A stretch of DNA of 64,000 nucleotides from Rhodospirillaceae bacterium. GTDB lineage: Bacteria > Pseudomonadota > Alphaproteobacteria > SHVP01. Position numbers and translations under genes: made by a program. The DNA is taken from assembly GCA_002722055.1 (NCBI GenBank), contig PBKD01000009.1:1-64000 (forward strand), in the 5' to 3' direction. The notes under the pieces are model-generated. The model saw only the letters and a list, made by a program, of their open reading frames with translations, did not search any database and was not told where the DNA came from. Below are positions 36,651 through 46,880 of the stretch, piece by piece (the first letter of the stretch is position 1; the number at the start of each line of letters is the position of its first letter).

Positions 36651-37309
36651 CCTTTTGCTGCAATCTTATCATCTAAAATCTCAGAAATTTGATTCTCAAC
36701 CTGATCTGAGCTATCCATTCCGTCTACAGACCTCAAAAGACCTTTATTTTTATAATATTCTAATAAAGGGGCTGTATGTGTATTATATACATCAAGTCTA
36801 TTCTTCATAACCTTTCTTGAGTCATCTGATCTTCGAGAAAAATCAGTATTGCCGCAAAAATCACAAACCCCAGCTTTTTTTGGCGTTACAAAACTATCAT
36901 TATAAACTGCTCCACATTCTGTACATGTAAATCTACCCGTAACCCGTTTTATAAGTAATTCATCATCAACTCTTAACTCAATTACAGCCGAGAGAGAACG
37001 ACCACGTAAATTTAAAAGCTTCTCCAGAGCTATTGCTTGACCCTCTGTTCTTGGAAAACCATCCAAAATAAATTTAGAGTCTCCAATTTTTTCTATTTTT
37101 TCAGATATAATGCCTATCATTACATCGTCTGGTACAAATTCACCTTTATCCATAATCTCTTTCGCTTTTTTTCCTAAATCAGTTCCATCAGAAACAGCAT
37201 TTCTTAACATATCACCTGTTGAAAGTTGAATATAACCTCTCTTTTCAACCAAAAGTTTTGCCTGGGTACCCTTTCCAGCTCCTGGGGGTCCAAGCAAAAT
37301 TATACTCAT
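36647..37309 (-). CDS. adk: Adenylate kinase, zinc-lid type
   Basis: 220 residues; interconverts 2 ADP with ATP and AMP. The P-loop GPPGAGKGT is at 7-15 and the DGFPRT segment at 83-88. The long LID carries Cys129, Cys132, Cys149 and Cys152, arranged CxxC...CxxC, so it should hold a structural zinc as in Gram-positive enzymes. It overlaps secY by 4 bp, the common secY-adk coupling. The alpha-operon promoter overlaps its stop codon. Confidence 0.98.
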   Translation of the reverse strand: MSIILLGPPGAGKGTQAKLLVEKRGYIQLSTGDMLRNAVSDGTDLGKKAKEIMDKGEFVPDDVMIGIISEKIEKIGDSKFILDGFPRTEGQAIALEKLLNLRGRSLSAVIELRVDDELLIKRVTGRFTCTECGAVYNDSFVTPKKAGVCDFCGNTDFSRRSDDSRKVMKNRLDVYNTHTAPLLEYYKNKGLLRSVDGMDSSDQVENQISEILDDKIAAKG

Positions 37310-38649
37310 CTTCCTTTACCTCTCAATTTTGATTTCTTGATTAAACCTTCATATTGATGCGCTAACAAATGAGATTGAATTTGGGCAACGGTATCCATTG
37401 AAACAGTAACAACAATTAATAGAGATGTTCCACCGAAATAAAATGGCACACCAAATCTAGAAATTAAAATTTCAGGGAGAACAGCTACCCCAACTAGGTA
37501 TATTGCGCCAATAACTGTCAAACGTGTTAAAACATGATCTAGATAATCAGCGGTATTTTTACCAGGTCTAATACCTGGAACAAAACCACCATTTTTTTTC
37601 AAATTATCTGCTGTATCAGATGGATTAAAAACAATGGAAGTATAGAAAAATGCAAAGAAAGCTATACCAGTTGCATATAAAAGTAGGTATAAGGGTTGAC
37701 CTCTACCCAAAAGAGCGGAAATAGTTGCCAACCAATCAGGTCCACCTCCAGCACTAAAATTTGCAAGAGTTATCGGAAGCAGAAGCAGCGAAGAAGCAAA
37801 TATAACAGGTATAACTCCTGAGGTATTAATTTTTAGAGGAATATGAGAACTTTCACCTCCAAACATTTTATTACCTGATTGCCTTTTTGGATATTGAACA
37901 ATTATTCTTCTTTGAGCTCTTTCCACAAAAACTACAAAAGTAATTAAAGCAACCATAGCAATAAGGAGAAAAACGATAAATATAGCTGATAAAGCACCAG
38001 TTCTTCCAAGTTCAAGGGTGGCTACAAGTGCAGAAGGAAGATTGGCAACAATTCCAGCAAAAATTATTAATGAAATTCCATTACCAACGCCCCTAGCAGT
38101 TACTTGTTCACCTAACCACATAAGGAATACTGTCCCTGATGTTAATGTAATAACAGTTGTAATTCTAAAAAAAGCACCTGGATCAATAACAGCTGATCCT
38201 TGAGAACTGTTCATACTTTCTAATCCAACTGCTATTCCATAGCCCTGAACAGCTGCAAGTATTACTGTTCCATACCTTGTGTATTGATTAATTTTTTTCC
38301 TACCTTGTTCTCCCTCTTTTTTTAATTGTTCAAATTTGGGAGATATTGCTGTCATCAATTGCATAATTATAGATGCTGAAATATATGGAAGAATATTCAA
38401 AGCAAAGATAGTCATTCTACCTAGAGCCCCACCAGCAAACATATCAAACATTCCTAAAATACCACCGGTATTTTGCTGAAAGATTTCTTGCATTATTATT
38501 GGATCAATTCCTGGAATTGGAATAAATGTGCCTAGACGATAGATAATAAGAGCACCAAGAGTAAACCAAATTCTCTTTTTTAATTCTGCAGCTTTACCTA
38601 AAGCACCAAAATTTAAATTAGCAGCAAGTTGATCAGCAGTTGAAGCCAT
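37306..38649 (-). CDS. secY: Preprotein translocase subunit SecY
   Basis: 447 residues with ten transmembrane helices, the protein-conducting channel of the inner membrane with SecE and SecG. The N-terminal half shows RLGTFIPIPGIDP (plug region) and MFAGGALGRMTIFALNI. The cytoplasmic loop VERAQRRIIVQYPKRQ contacts ribosome and SecA, and GTSLLIVVTVSMDT lies near the end. It lies between rplO (29 bp upstream) and adk (4-bp overlap). Confidence 0.98.
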   Translation of the reverse strand: MASTADQLAANLNFGALGKAAELKKRIWFTLGALIIYRLGTFIPIPGIDPIIMQEIFQQNTGGILGMFDMFAGGALGRMTIFALNILPYISASIIMQLMTAISPKFEQLKKEGEQGRKKINQYTRYGTVILAAVQGYGIAVGLESMNSSQGSAVIDPGAFFRITTVITLTSGTVFLMWLGEQVTARGVGNGISLIIFAGIVANLPSALVATLELGRTGALSAIFIVFLLIAMVALITFVVFVERAQRRIIVQYPKRQSGNKMFGGESSHIPLKINTSGVIPVIFASSLLLLPITLANFSAGGGPDWLATISALLGRGQPLYLLLYATGIAFFAFFYTSIVFNPSDTADNLKKNGGFVPGIRPGKNTADYLDHVLTRLTVIGAIYLVGVAVLPEILISRFGVPFYFGGTSLLIVVTVSMDTVAQIQSHLLAHQYEGLIKKSKLRGKGR

Positions 38650-38678
38650 TTTAAATATTTAAATCCCAATATAAATTT

Positions 38679-39188
38679 TTATTCATCATCTTTATTTTTC
38701 ACATCAGTTGGTGTATTTTTTTTAATACCATTGTCTAGAATTGTGACTTTACCTCCAGCTTTTTCTACTGCGTTTACAGCTGCCTTTGATGCGCTGTTAA
38801 CCTCAATGTTTATTGCTACAGATAAATTGCCCTTAGCAAGAAGTCTTAAAGAGGATTTAGCTGACTTTATGATTGACAATGATTTAAATTTTTCAATATC
38901 TAACTTATCAGAAGGTTTAATTTTGCCATTATCAATAAATGATTGAATTTTTCCAATATTTATAACTTCGTTACTAACCCTAAAAATATTAGTAAAACCC
39001 CTTTTTGGAAGCCTTCTATAGATAGGCATTTGACCGCCTTCAAAGCCCTTTATTGAAACTCCAGAACGAGATTTTGCTCCTTTATGCCCCCTTCCCGAAG
39101 TCTTACCACTTCCAGAACCTATGCCTCTTCCGACTCTTCTTGGCTTTTTTGCTGAACCGAAATTATCTGTTAATTCATTTAGCTTCAT
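38679..39188 (-). CDS. rplO: 50S ribosomal protein L15
   Basis: 169 residues, uL15 of the large subunit core. The start MKLNELTDNFGSAKKPRRVG and the glycine-rich GRGIGSGSGKTSGRGHKGAKS stretch (21-41) are typical. It runs about 25 residues past E. coli L15, ending in a charged DVKNKDDE tail. It is followed by secY, as in almost all spc operons. Confidence 0.98.
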   Translation of the reverse strand: MKLNELTDNFGSAKKPRRVGRGIGSGSGKTSGRGHKGAKSRSGVSIKGFEGGQMPIYRRLPKRGFTNIFRVSNEVINIGKIQSFIDNGKIKPSDKLDIEKFKSLSIIKSAKSSLRLLAKGNLSVAINIEVNSASKAAVNAVEKAGGKVTILDNGIKKNTPTDVKNKDDE

Positions 39189-39201
39189 TATTATTAATCC
39201 C

Positions 39202-39387
39202 CTAAGATTCCTCGATCTTAACTAAGTGTTTTACCTTATTAACCATTCCTCTTACAGACGGCGTATCTTCTAACTCAGACAAACGATTAATTTTATTCAG
39301 GCCTAGCCCAATCAAGGTACTTCTTTGTTGTCCAGGTCTACCAATAGGACTTTTGATTTGACGAATTTTTAATAATTGCTTTGCCAT
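39202..39387 (-). CDS. rpmD: 50S ribosomal protein L30
   Basis: 61 residues, uL30. [24 protein letters not shown] matches the family start, followed by the [19 protein letters not shown] helix. It lies between rpsE (16 bp) and rplO (13 bp). Its length is normal for bacteria that retain the protein. Confidence 0.98.
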   Translation of the reverse strand: MAKQLLKIRQIKSPIGRPGQQRSTLIGLGLNKINRLSELEDTPSVRGMVNKVKHLVKIEES

Positions 39388-39403
39388 AAATACCCCCTCT
39401 TAT

Positions 39404-39955
39404 TTAAGATGACTGAGAGCTAGTTTGCTCTGCACCTCTTCTTCTACCAACAATATCACTAACTTTTTTTCCCCTTTTAGAAGCAACTATTCTTGGAGAC
39501 ATTGTACTTTGGAGAGCATCAAATGTAGCTTTTATCATGTTATGAGGATTTGAAGATCCAGTTGATTTTGTAACAATATCTTGAACCCCAAGTGTTTCAA
39601 AAATAGCTCTCATTGGCCCACCTGCGATAATCCCAGTTCCAGGGGGAGCCGACCTTAAAACAACCTTTCCAGCACCAAAGTGACCTTGAATATCATGATG
39701 TAAAGTCCTTCCTTCCCTCAGAGGCACTCTAATCATATTTCTTTTCGCAGACTCAGTCGCTTTCCTTATAGCTTCTGGAACTTCTTTAGCCTTACCCTTA
39801 CCCCATCCAACTCTGCCTTTTTGGTCACCAGCCACTACAAGCGCAGCAAAACCAAATCTTCTACCACCTTTAACAACTTTAGCAACACGGTTAATCCCTA
39901 CAAGCTTATCTACTATTTCTGAATCTTGTTTATCTGAGGAATTTTGTCGAGACAT
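39404..39955 (-). CDS. rpsE: 30S ribosomal protein S5
   Basis: 183 residues, uS5, which helps form the mRNA entry channel and supports decoding accuracy. The double-stranded RNA-binding part holds [22 protein letters not shown]-type sequence and [20 protein letters not shown]. The C-terminal half has [19 protein letters not shown]. About 15 residues longer than E. coli S5, with polar extensions at both ends. Confidence 0.98.
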   Translation of the reverse strand: MSRQNSSDKQDSEIVDKLVGINRVAKVVKGGRRFGFAALVVAGDQKGRVGWGKGKAKEVPEAIRKATESAKRNMIRVPLREGRTLHHDIQGHFGAGKVVLRSAPPGTGIIAGGPMRAIFETLGVQDIVTKSTGSSNPHNMIKATFDALQSTMSPRIVASKRGKKVSDIVGRRRGAEQTSSQSS

Positions 39956-39970
39956 AATTTTTCCTTTTCT

Positions 39971-40327
39971 TTAAAATACCAAACCAGCTTCACGAGCAGC
40001 ATCTGCAAGTGCTTTTACTCTTCCATGGTATAAATACCTACCTCTATCAAAAACTACTTCCTTGATTCCAGCAGAAGTTGCTCTTTCAGCTATTGTTTTC
40101 CCAGTAATAACTGCTGATTCTTTTTTTGCATTACCACCCTCTGACTTTGTCTTTATTTCTAGGCTAGAGGCTGAAACAAGTGTTTTCCCGAGCTTATCAT
40201 CAATAATCTGAGCGTAAATATTTTTGTTTGATCTAAATACAGAAAGCCTTAGTCTGCCATTAGATTTCTTTCTTAAAGAGCTACGAACTCTTTGCTGTCT
40301 TTTATTTGTTTGAAATTTCTCAGACAT
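39971..40327 (-). CDS. rplR: 50S ribosomal protein L18
   Basis: 118 residues, uL18, which binds 5S rRNA in the central protuberance. It has the [18 protein letters not shown] strand, and the C-terminus [20 protein letters not shown] with REAGLVF is diagnostic. It is 2 bp downstream of rplF and 15 bp upstream of rpsE. Confidence 0.98.
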   Translation of the reverse strand: MSEKFQTNKRQQRVRSSLRKKSNGRLRLSVFRSNKNIYAQIIDDKLGKTLVSASSLEIKTKSEGGNAKKESAVITGKTIAERATSAGIKEVVFDRGRYLYHGRVKALADAAREAGLVF

Positions 40328-40329
40328 TT

Positions 40330-40863
40330 TTATTTCTTTTTACCTTCTTTTCTAACAATAAATTCATCTTTATACTTTACTCCTTTACCCTTATATGGTT
40401 CGGGAGGACGATAAGATCTAATCTCTGCAGCAACTTGACCAACTTTTTGCTTATCTATACCAGATACTGTTAATTGATTTTGGCCCTCTGCAGTTATTGA
40501 TATACCATTTGGAATTTTATAATTTACATCATGACTAAAACCTAGGTTTAAAACTAGATCTGAACCCTTAACTTGAGCTCTATAGCCTACACCATTAATC
40601 TCTAAGTGTTTTGTAAAACCATTAGTAACACCAATAATTAAATTATTTATAAGTGTTCTTTGTAATCCCCATAGAGCTTTTGAATTTTTAACTTCTTTAA
40701 TAGGTGAAAAAGATAATTGTGACTCTTTGTGCTTAACTTCAACACCTTCAACTAATGCCATACTCATTGATCCCTTGGGGCCTTTAACTGATATCTCACG
40801 ATTATCGATTTTTACATCAACACCTGAAGGAATATTTATGGGTATTTTACCTATACGTGACAT
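40330..40863 (-). CDS. rplF: 50S ribosomal protein L6
   Basis: 177 residues, uL6, near the sarcin-ricin loop. [17 protein letters not shown] starts the protein. The C-terminal domain has [20 protein letters not shown] and PYKGKGVKY, the conserved rRNA-binding end. Lengths and order (rpsH, rplF, rplR) are standard for the spc operon. Confidence 0.98.
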   Translation of the reverse strand: MSRIGKIPINIPSGVDVKIDNREISVKGPKGSMSMALVEGVEVKHKESQLSFSPIKEVKNSKALWGLQRTLINNLIIGVTNGFTKHLEINGVGYRAQVKGSDLVLNLGFSHDVNYKIPNGISITAEGQNQLTVSGIDKQKVGQVAAEIRSYRPPEPYKGKGVKYKDEFIVRKEGKKK

Positions 40864-40888
40864 AATTTATTTCCTATATGACCCTTCA

Positions 40889-41287
40889 CTAAACCACATT
40901 ACAAAGCACCTCTCCGCCAACTTTTAATTCTCTCGCTCTAGAGTCAGATATTACGCCCTGAGGAGTAGACAAAATCACGATACCTAGACCACTACTAACA
41001 TTGGGTAATTCTTTAATACCTGAATAAACTCTTCTACCAGGACAAGAGACACGTTCAATATTTTTAATTACAGGTTTTCCATCATAATATTTTAGTTGTA
41101 TTTTTAATTCTGGTTTACCAACTTCAACTTCAAGATGTTCAAAATCCCTTATATAACCCTCATCTTTTAAGACATTTAATACATTTGCTCTTAACTTTGA
41201 TGCAGGACTGGTGACTTCAAGTAGACGAGCCATTTGTCCATTTCTAATCCTAGTTAACATATCAGCAAGGGGATCACTCATTGCCAT
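40889..41287 (-). CDS. rpsH: 30S ribosomal protein S8
   Basis: 132 residues, uS8, a primary 16S binder in the central domain; in E. coli it also represses spc mRNA translation. It starts MAMSDPLADMLTRIRNGQMA, and the C-terminal STPQGVISDSRARELKVGG block is conserved. AGGAGG stands 8 nt before the chosen ATG. Whether it autoregulates here cannot be seen; I found no obvious helix-21 mimic near rplE. Confidence 0.98.
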   Translation of the reverse strand: MAMSDPLADMLTRIRNGQMARLLEVTSPASKLRANVLNVLKDEGYIRDFEHLEVEVGKPELKIQLKYYDGKPVIKNIERVSCPGRRVYSGIKELPNVSSGLGIVILSTPQGVISDSRARELKVGGEVLCNVV

Positions 41288-41302
41288 GGATAATTCCTCC
41301 TA

Positions 41303-41608
41303 TTACCAACTTGATTTTACCATGCCAGGTATTTGCCCTAAAGAGGCTAATTCCCTAAGCGCTATTCGAGATAACTTAAGCTTTCTAGAGTAACCCCTTG
41401 GTCTTCCAGTAAGCATACAACGATTCCTTACACGAGTAGGAGAGGAGTTTCGGGGAAGCTTAGCTAATTTTAGAAAAGCTTCAAACCTCTCTTCTTGAGA
41501 AATAGATTTATCTTTTGCAATTTTCTTTAGCCTTTGTCTTTTCGATGCATAGCGATCAGACAAAGCCTTTCTTCTATTGTTTTTTTCTATTGCACTTTTT
41601 TTTGCCAT
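41303..41608 (-). CDS. rpsN: 30S ribosomal protein S14 (zinc-free form)
   Basis: 101 residues, uS14 in the 30S head. It begins [16 protein letters not shown] and has a single cysteine ([12 protein letters not shown]), so the CxxC pairs of the short zinc form are missing, as in E. coli. The ATG at 41608 follows AAGGA at good spacing; an ATG-rich extension upstream is rejected. Gaps are 19 bp to rplE and 15 bp to rpsH. Confidence 0.98.
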   Translation of the reverse strand: MAKKSAIEKNNRRKALSDRYASKRQRLKKIAKDKSISQEERFEAFLKLAKLPRNSSPTRVRNRCMLTGRPRGYSRKLKLSRIALRELASLGQIPGMVKSSW

Positions 41609-41627
41609 TAAAATAATCCTTAAATAA

Positions 41628-42170
41628 TTAACTAGTAAAAGGCATACCAAAGCCTTTTAAAAGCTCACATGCCTCATCATCGGTTTTAGCTGATGTAATA
41701 ATTGATATATCCATTCCTCTTATGGTTTCAACTTTATCATAGTCTATTTCGGGAAAAACGATATGCTCTTTAATACCCATTGAATAGTTTCCATTACCAT
41801 CAAAACTTTTTTTTGAAACACCCCTAAAGTCTCTAACTCTTGGCAAAGCTATATTTAACAACCTATCTAAAAACTCATACATTTTATCTTTTCTCAATGT
41901 GACCTTAGCTCCAATTGCAACCCCCTCTCGCAACTTGAAATTAGCAATTGATTTTCTTGCTTTAGTACTAACTGCTTTTTGACCAGCAATTAGAGTTAGT
42001 TGTTCACATACGCTTACTACTTTCTTAGAATCTGTTGCTCCTTCACCAATACCCATATTTATTACAATCTTATTTACTCTTGGCGCCGCCATAGTATTTG
42101 GGTAATTAAATTGCTTGACCAAATCAGGCCTTAATTCATTTTCATATTTTTCTTTTAGTCTTGGCTTCAT
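41628..42170 (-). CDS. rplE: 50S ribosomal protein L5
   Basis: 180 residues, uL5, which binds 5S rRNA and forms the intersubunit bridge to S13. Visible landmarks are [35 protein letters not shown] and the late [20 protein letters not shown]. The size matches E. coli (179). It follows rplX by 11 bp. Confidence 0.98.
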   Translation of the reverse strand: MKPRLKEKYENELRPDLVKQFNYPNTMAAPRVNKIVINMGIGEGATDSKKVVSVCEQLTLIAGQKAVSTKARKSIANFKLREGVAIGAKVTLRKDKMYEFLDRLLNIALPRVRDFRGVSKKSFDGNGNYSMGIKEHIVFPEIDYDKVETIRGMDISIITSAKTDDEACELLKGFGMPFTS

Positions 42171-42181
42171 AATTTTATTCC

Positions 42182-42499
42182 TTAATTATCAATCACTTCA
42201 CCAGATCTTTTTGAAAACCTTACTTTTTTGCCATCTTCGAGAAACTTAAAACCTACCTTAGTTGGCTTTCCATCTTTTGGATCTTCAATAGATAAATTTG
42301 AAATGCTAATAGCAGACTCAACTTCTTTTATTCCCCCTGGATCTGCCTGTTTAGGAGCAATATGGCGCTTATATAAATTCACACCATCTACAACTGCTTT
42401 ATTATGAAGTTTGTCTATATTTAAAACTTTTCCTTTTTTTCCTTTATCCTTACCCTTGGTTACGACAACATTATCTCCCTTTCTTATTTTTGAGGACAT
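42182..42499 (-). CDS. rplX: 50S ribosomal protein L24
   Basis: 105 residues, uL24, an assembly initiator at the exit side of the large subunit. The KOW motif [20 protein letters not shown] (7-26) is clear. The [15 protein letters not shown] segment follows. Its start shares one base with the rplN stop. Confidence 0.98.
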   Translation of the reverse strand: MSSKIRKGDNVVVTKGKDKGKKGKVLNIDKLHNKAVVDGVNLYKRHIAPKQADPGGIKEVESAISISNLSIEDPKDGKPTKVGFKFLEDGKKVRFSKRSGEVIDN

Positions 42500-42867
42500 T
42501 ATAAAACCTCCGGAGCTAAAGAAATTATCTTCATGTACTTTTTATCACGTAACTCTCTAGTTACTGGTCCAAAAATTCTTGAACCTATAGGCTCACCTTC
42601 TTTAGTTATAAGCACTGCAGCATTTTTATCAAATCGAATTGCACTTCCATCAGGCCTTCTAATTTCTTTAGCAGTTCTAACAATTACTGCTCTATGCATT
42701 TCACCTTTTTTTACTCTACCTTTGGGAATTGCCTCTTTAACTGAAACTACAATTATATCACCAACTCCTGCAGTTTTTCTTTTTGAACCTCCAAGAACTT
42801 TTATGCATTGCACACTTCTAGCACCTGAATTATCCGCTACACCTAATTTTGATTCTGCTTGAATCAT
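42499..42867 (-). CDS. rplN: 50S ribosomal protein L14
   Basis: 122 residues, uL14, at the subunit interface. It opens [20 protein letters not shown] and ends [13 protein letters not shown], both close to universal. [17 protein letters not shown] forms the rRNA/L19 contact. It lies 27 bp after rpsQ; the next gene, rplX, overlaps by one base. Confidence 0.99.
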   Translation of the reverse strand: MIQAESKLGVADNSGARSVQCIKVLGGSKRKTAGVGDIIVVSVKEAIPKGRVKKGEMHRAVIVRTAKEIRRPDGSAIRFDKNAAVLITKEGEPIGSRIFGPVTRELRDKKYMKIISLAPEVL

Positions 42868-42894
42868 TTTTATTTCCTAATCTTTAATATAAAT

Positions 42895-43122
42895 TCAGTA
42901 TACAACTTCCCAAGTCTTAAGCTTAGATATTGGGGCACACTCTCTAATATTCACAATTACACCTATCTGTATTTTATTTTCAGGATCATGGGCATGGTAT
43001 TTTTTAGATCTACGAATAGTCTTGCCGTAAAAAGGATGTGTTACTCTCCTCTCCACCTTTACAACAATAGTTTTATCACCCGATCGACTAACCACTCTTC
43101 CAGTAAGGTTTCTTCTAGGCAT
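42895..43122 (-). CDS. rpsQ: 30S ribosomal protein S17
   Basis: 75 residues, uS17, an early-binding OB-fold protein of the small subunit body. It starts [20 protein letters not shown], and [18 protein letters not shown] is the conserved centre. Its first 8 bp overlap the end of rpmC, so it is probably translated by reinitiation. Confidence 0.98.
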   Translation of the reverse strand: MPRRNLTGRVVSRSGDKTIVVKVERRVTHPFYGKTIRRSKKYHAHDPENKIQIGVIVNIRECAPISKLKTWEVVY

Positions 43123-43330
43123 TTTTATCAGACCTTTCCATAGAGTTATTCAAATTATTAATAAAAGTTTTGACCCTTGCTATATCTTTCTTTACTTGAC
43201 CAACTCTTGCAGTATTTTCAAGCTGACCACTTACTTTTTGAAACCTCAAATTAAATGACTCCTTCCTTAAAGCAAGAAGCTCATCTTTAAGTTCATCTAT
43301 TGTCTTCCCTTTAAGTTTTTCAGCTTTCAT
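43115..43330 (-). CDS. rpmC: 50S ribosomal protein L29
   Basis: 71 residues, uL29, two helices at the tunnel exit beside L23, where it helps dock SRP and trigger factor. [20 protein letters not shown] and the [15 protein letters not shown] helix identify it. It follows rplP without any intervening base and overlaps rpsQ by 8 bp. Confidence 0.97.
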   Translation of the reverse strand: MKAEKLKGKTIDELKDELLALRKESFNLRFQKVSGQLENTARVGQVKKDIARVKTFINNLNNSMERSDKNA

Positions 43331-43750
43331 TTAATCAGACTCACTTATTCTAGAAATTAACTTTGTTTTCATAGGTAATTTAGCAGATGCCCTATCAAAA
43401 GCTTCTTTAGCTATATCAGAACCTACACCGTCAACCTCAAACATAACTCTTCCAGGCTTAACACGACACATCCAATACTCTGGTGATCCTTTACCTTTAC
43501 CCATTCTTACTTCAGTTGGCTTTGAGGAAACTGGCACATCAGGAAAGATCCTTATCCATATCCTTCCAGCCCTTCGCATATGCCTTGTAATCGCTCTTCT
43601 TGCAGACTCAATCTGTCGAGCTGTTACCCTTCCAGGTTCAATAGCTTTTAAACCGTATGAACCAAAATTTAGAGATGTACCACCTTTAGCATTACCATGG
43701 ATTCTACCCTTGTGAGCTTTTCTAAATTTTGTTCTTTTTGGACTTAACAT
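43331..43750 (-). CDS. rplP: 50S ribosomal protein L16
   Basis: 139 residues, uL16, which supports the A-site tRNA elbow. [19 protein letters not shown] and [21 protein letters not shown] are near-invariant. [20 protein letters not shown] follows. It is 3 bp after rpsC. Confidence 0.99.
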   Translation of the reverse strand: MLSPKRTKFRKAHKGRIHGNAKGGTSLNFGSYGLKAIEPGRVTARQIESARRAITRHMRRAGRIWIRIFPDVPVSSKPTEVRMGKGKGSPEYWMCRVKPGRVMFEVDGVGSDIAKEAFDRASAKLPMKTKLISRISESD

Positions 43751-43753
43751 TTG

Positions 43754-44452
43754 TTACTGCCTCATACCTGATGGTGTCTGTTGGTTATCAGAAGATCTCT
43801 TGTCCTTAGCCATAGGATCATGACTCATTACTTCTCCTGTAAATACCCAGACCTTAACACCACAAATTCCATATGCTGTTTTTGCTTCTGACTCACCATA
43901 ATCAATATCTGCTCTTAAAGTATGAAGAGGCACTCTACCCTCCCTATACCATTCTGTTCTTGCTATCTCAGCACCACCAAGACGACCACCACAGTTTATC
44001 CTTATACCCTTCGCTCCAAGTCTTATTGCAGATTGAACAGCTCTCTTCATTGCCCTTCTAAATGCTACCCTTCTCTCTAATTGTTGAGCAATATTATCTG
44101 CAATTAATTTAGCATCTATTTCTGGCTTTCTTATTTCTACTATATTTAAATGGAGCTCGGATTCAGTCATTTTAGCAAGTTGACTTCTTAATTTTTCAAT
44201 ATCAGAACCTTTTTTTCCAATCACAACTCCGGGCCTAGCAGTATGTATAGTAATTCTAGCTTTCTTAGCAGGTCTCTCAATAATAATTTTACTTATTCCC
44301 GCCTGACTACCTAGTTTCTTATGAACAAATTCCCTGATTTTTAAATCCTCATGAAGTAATTTAGCATAATCACTACCATCAGCAAACCAACGGGAGTCCC
44401 ATGTTCTATTAACTCCAAGTCTTAAACCTATAGGATTAACTTTTTGTCCCAT
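43754..44452 (-). CDS. rpsC: 30S ribosomal protein S3
   Basis: 232 residues, uS3, at the mRNA entry site with helicase function. It begins [23 protein letters not shown] domain holds [20 protein letters not shown] (about 72-91), and the C-terminal domain has [20 protein letters not shown]. The ATG at 44452 shares a base with the rplV stop (TGATG); the GTG one codon earlier is not needed. Confidence 0.99.
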   Translation of the reverse strand: MGQKVNPIGLRLGVNRTWDSRWFADGSDYAKLLHEDLKIREFVHKKLGSQAGISKIIIERPAKKARITIHTARPGVVIGKKGSDIEKLRSQLAKMTESELHLNIVEIRKPEIDAKLIADNIAQQLERRVAFRRAMKRAVQSAIRLGAKGIRINCGGRLGGAEIARTEWYREGRVPLHTLRADIDYGESEAKTAYGICGVKVWVFTGEVMSHDPMAKDKRSSDNQQTPSGMRQ

Positions 44453-44832
44453 CACCCTTGCTCCTGAATTTCTTTAACCACTATAGTTAGATTGCTAAAA
44501 GGCTTAATTATACTAGCACCTCTCCCCCTTGCCCGAGCTCTCCATCTTCGCATCGCAAAAGCGCGTCCAACACTAGCTTCTGATACAGTTAATCTATCAA
44601 CATCAAGTTGATGGTTATTTTCTGCATTAGCTATTGCTGCTTGAAGAACCTTCTTAACATCATTAGAAATTCTTCTTTTCGAGAAGGTAAGGTCAGCAAG
44701 AGCTTTATCAACTTTCTTTCCTCTTATTAAACCGGCTACTAAGTTTAATTTTTGAGGACTAGTTCTAATAGCTTTAGATTTTGCTAAAGCCTCACTGTCT
44801 GATAACCGTCTTTGAGTTGCTTTTTTTCCCAT
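44452..44832 (-). CDS. rplV: 50S ribosomal protein L22
   Basis: 126 residues, uL22, whose extended hairpin lines the exit tunnel and is a site of macrolide resistance. [20 protein letters not shown] (about 21-40) and [18 protein letters not shown] (about 92-109, the hairpin) are normal. It lies 2 bp after rpsS and overlaps rpsC by one base. Confidence 0.98.
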   Translation of the reverse strand: MGKKATQRRLSDSEALAKSKAIRTSPQKLNLVAGLIRGKKVDKALADLTFSKRRISNDVKKVLQAAIANAENNHQLDVDRLTVSEASVGRAFAMRRWRARARGRGASIIKPFSNLTIVVKEIQEQG

Positions 44833-44834
44833 AA

Positions 44835-45113
44835 CTAACTCCTAGTAGCTTTCTTATCACCACCGTGACCTGAATATGTCCTCGTTGGAGAGAATTCGCC
44901 AAATTTATGGCCGACCATACTTTCAGTTACTAAAACAGGAATAAACTTCCTACCGTTATAAACTCCAAAAGTTAAGCCTACAAACTGAGGAAGTATTGTA
45001 GATCTTCTAGACCAAGTTTTAATAACCTCTTTTCTTCCTGAGCTTTTAGAGGTTTCAGCTTTTTTCAATAAACCACCGTCTACAAATGGCCCCTTCCAAA
45101 CAGAACGCGACAA
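44835..45113 (-). CDS. rpsS: 30S ribosomal protein S19
   Basis: 92 residues, uS19, in the 30S head paired with S13. [20 protein letters not shown] is standard, and [20 protein letters not shown] is the conserved C-terminal stretch. It is 10 bp after rplB. Confidence 0.99.
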   Translation of the reverse strand: MSRSVWKGPFVDGGLLKKAETSKSSGRKEVIKTWSRRSTILPQFVGLTFGVYNGRKFIPVLVTESMVGHKFGEFSPTRTYSGHGGDKKATRS

Positions 45114-45123
45114 TTAATTTCTC

Positions 45124-45954
45124 CTACTTCTTTTTGTGTCTACTTCGCAAAATCATTTTTTGCGTAGATTTATTTTTTCTAGTTTTCTTTCCTTTAGTTG
45201 GCTTGCCCCAAGGACTAACTGGATGCCTACCTCCTGATGTCCTACCTTCACCTCCACCATGTGGGTGATCAATAGGGTTCATTGCAACCCCCCTAACAGA
45301 TGGTCTTTTACCAAGCCAACGCTTACGCCCCGCTGATCCAAGTTTTATATTTTGCTGATCAGGATTAGACACTGCGCCAACTGATGCCATACACTCAGAC
45401 CTTACCATTCTTTGCTCTCCTGATGATAATCTAAGCAGGGCATACCCTGAGTCTTTACCAACAAGCTGAGCATAAGTTCCCGCAGACCTTGCTATTTGTG
45501 CCCCCTTTCCTGATTTCATTTCAATATTGTGTATAATTGTTCCAACGGGTATGGAGCTTAACGGCAATGCATTACCAGGCTTAATTGGAGCATCTGAACC
45601 TGAAACAACTTTATCTCCAACTTTAAGCCTCTGAGGGGCTATAATGTAAGAAAGTTCTCCATCATCATATTTGATTAGCGCTATAAAAGCTGTTCTATTT
45701 GGATCGTACTCTAACCTCTCGACAGTAGCAGCGACACCAAACTTCTTCCTTTTAAAATCTATAATTCTGTACTTTTTTTTGTGACCACCACCTATTCTTC
45801 TAGCAGTAATGCGGCCCTTATTATTCCTACCACCATTTTTAGTTTTTCCTTCTGTTAGGGACTTAACTGGGGCACCGTTCCAAAGGCCAGCCCTGTCAAC
45901 AATAATTAGCGACCTTCTTGAGGGAGTGGTTGGGTTATGACTTTTTAAAACCAT
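45124..45954 (-). CDS. rplB: 50S ribosomal protein L2
   Basis: 276 residues, uL2, needed for subunit association and peptidyl transferase formation. [19 protein letters not shown] lies near 42-60. The C-terminal [20 protein letters not shown] contains the histidine implicated in peptide-bond formation. It abuts rplW directly. Confidence 0.99.
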   Translation of the reverse strand: MVLKSHNPTTPSRRSLIIVDRAGLWNGAPVKSLTEGKTKNGGRNNKGRITARRIGGGHKKKYRIIDFKRKKFGVAATVERLEYDPNRTAFIALIKYDDGELSYIIAPQRLKVGDKVVSGSDAPIKPGNALPLSSIPVGTIIHNIEMKSGKGAQIARSAGTYAQLVGKDSGYALLRLSSGEQRMVRSECMASVGAVSNPDQQNIKLGSAGRKRWLGKRPSVRGVAMNPIDHPHGGGEGRTSGGRHPVSPWGKPTKGKKTRKNKSTQKMILRSRHKKK

Positions 45955-46263
45955 TTAAATTCCTGTTGTTACGTCTATACTATTGCCTTCTTCAAGGGTA
46001 ATAAAAGCCTTTTTAAATTCTGGCCTTTTACCAACGGTACCTTTGAACCGTTTTATTTTACCATTCTGTCGAAGTGTATTAACATTTTTAACTTTTACTT
46101 TAAAAAGTTTTTCAATAGCTTCTTTAATCTCACGCTTGCTACTATCAATAGCAACATTAAATACAATCTGATTGTATTCAGATATGAAAGTAGATTTTTC
46201 CGTTACAACTGGTGAGCGAATAACTTCATACATTCTTTCTTGACTAATATGCTTTGACTTCAC
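45955..46263 (-). CDS. rplW: 50S ribosomal protein L23
   Basis: 102 residues, uL23, the docking point for trigger factor and SRP at the tunnel exit. [16 protein letters not shown] near the start and [20 protein letters not shown] in the middle match the family. The start is GTG, overlapping the rplD stop as GTGA, so translation is probably coupled. Confidence 0.97.
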   Translation of the reverse strand: MKSKHISQERMYEVIRSPVVTEKSTFISEYNQIVFNVAIDSSKREIKEAIEKLFKVKVKNVNTLRQNGKIKRFKGTVGKRPEFKKAFITLEEGNSIDVTTGI

Positions 46264-46880
46264 TTTAGCCTCTTTTCCAAAATTTCTACGGCATCCTTAG
46301 TTAGAACTAAAATATCCTTACGAAGAATATCATAAACATTTATACCTTTTACTGATATCACGTCAGCATTAGGAATGTTCCTTATTGAGAAGTGGAAGTT
46401 TCTATCTATCTCGTTACCAGTTACAATTAAAACTGATTTCCAGCCTAAAGATTTAAAACTACTTACTAGTTCGGAAGTACTTGGCTTCTTTAAATCAATA
46501 CTATCGATTATATTTAATTTACTCTCTGCTTTCTTTGAAGATAGGGCGGTTTTTAGAGCTAAACTTCTAACTTTCTTTGGTAATTTAAAACTGTGAGACC
46601 TTACAACCGGACCATGCGAAACAGCTCCTCCTCTAAACTGTGTTGTACGAACTGATCCTGCTCTCGCTTTTCCACTACCTTTCTGATTCCATGGTTTTGC
46701 GGTAGTACCTCTAATTTCGGTTACGGATAGTGTTTTATGATTACCGCTTTGTCTTTTAGCAAGCTGCCATCTAACTATTCTATGTAATAAATCTGACCTA
46801 ATTGGTAGATTAAAGATAGAGTCATGCAAATCTACTTTGCCTACGTTCTTATTAGATAAAGAAGTGACATCAACTTGCAT
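46260..46880 (-). CDS. rplD: 50S ribosomal protein L4
   Basis: 206 residues, uL4, with an extended loop reaching the exit tunnel: [20 protein letters not shown] and [12 protein letters not shown]. In E. coli L4 also regulates the S10 operon; no S10 leader exists here because tuf lies 14 bp before rpsJ. I use the ATG at 46880 ([14 protein letters not shown]) with GGAG upstream. It overlaps the rplC end by 11 bp; a longer upstream frame belongs to rplC coding sequence. Confidence 0.98.
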   Translation of the reverse strand: MQVDVTSLSNKNVGKVDLHDSIFNLPIRSDLLHRIVRWQLAKRQSGNHKTLSVTEIRGTTAKPWNQKGSGKARAGSVRTTQFRGGAVSHGPVVRSHSFKLPKKVRSLALKTALSSKKAESKLNIIDSIDLKKPSTSELVSSFKSLGWKSVLIVTGNEIDRNFHFSIRNIPNADVISVKGINVYDILRKDILVLTKDAVEILEKRLK

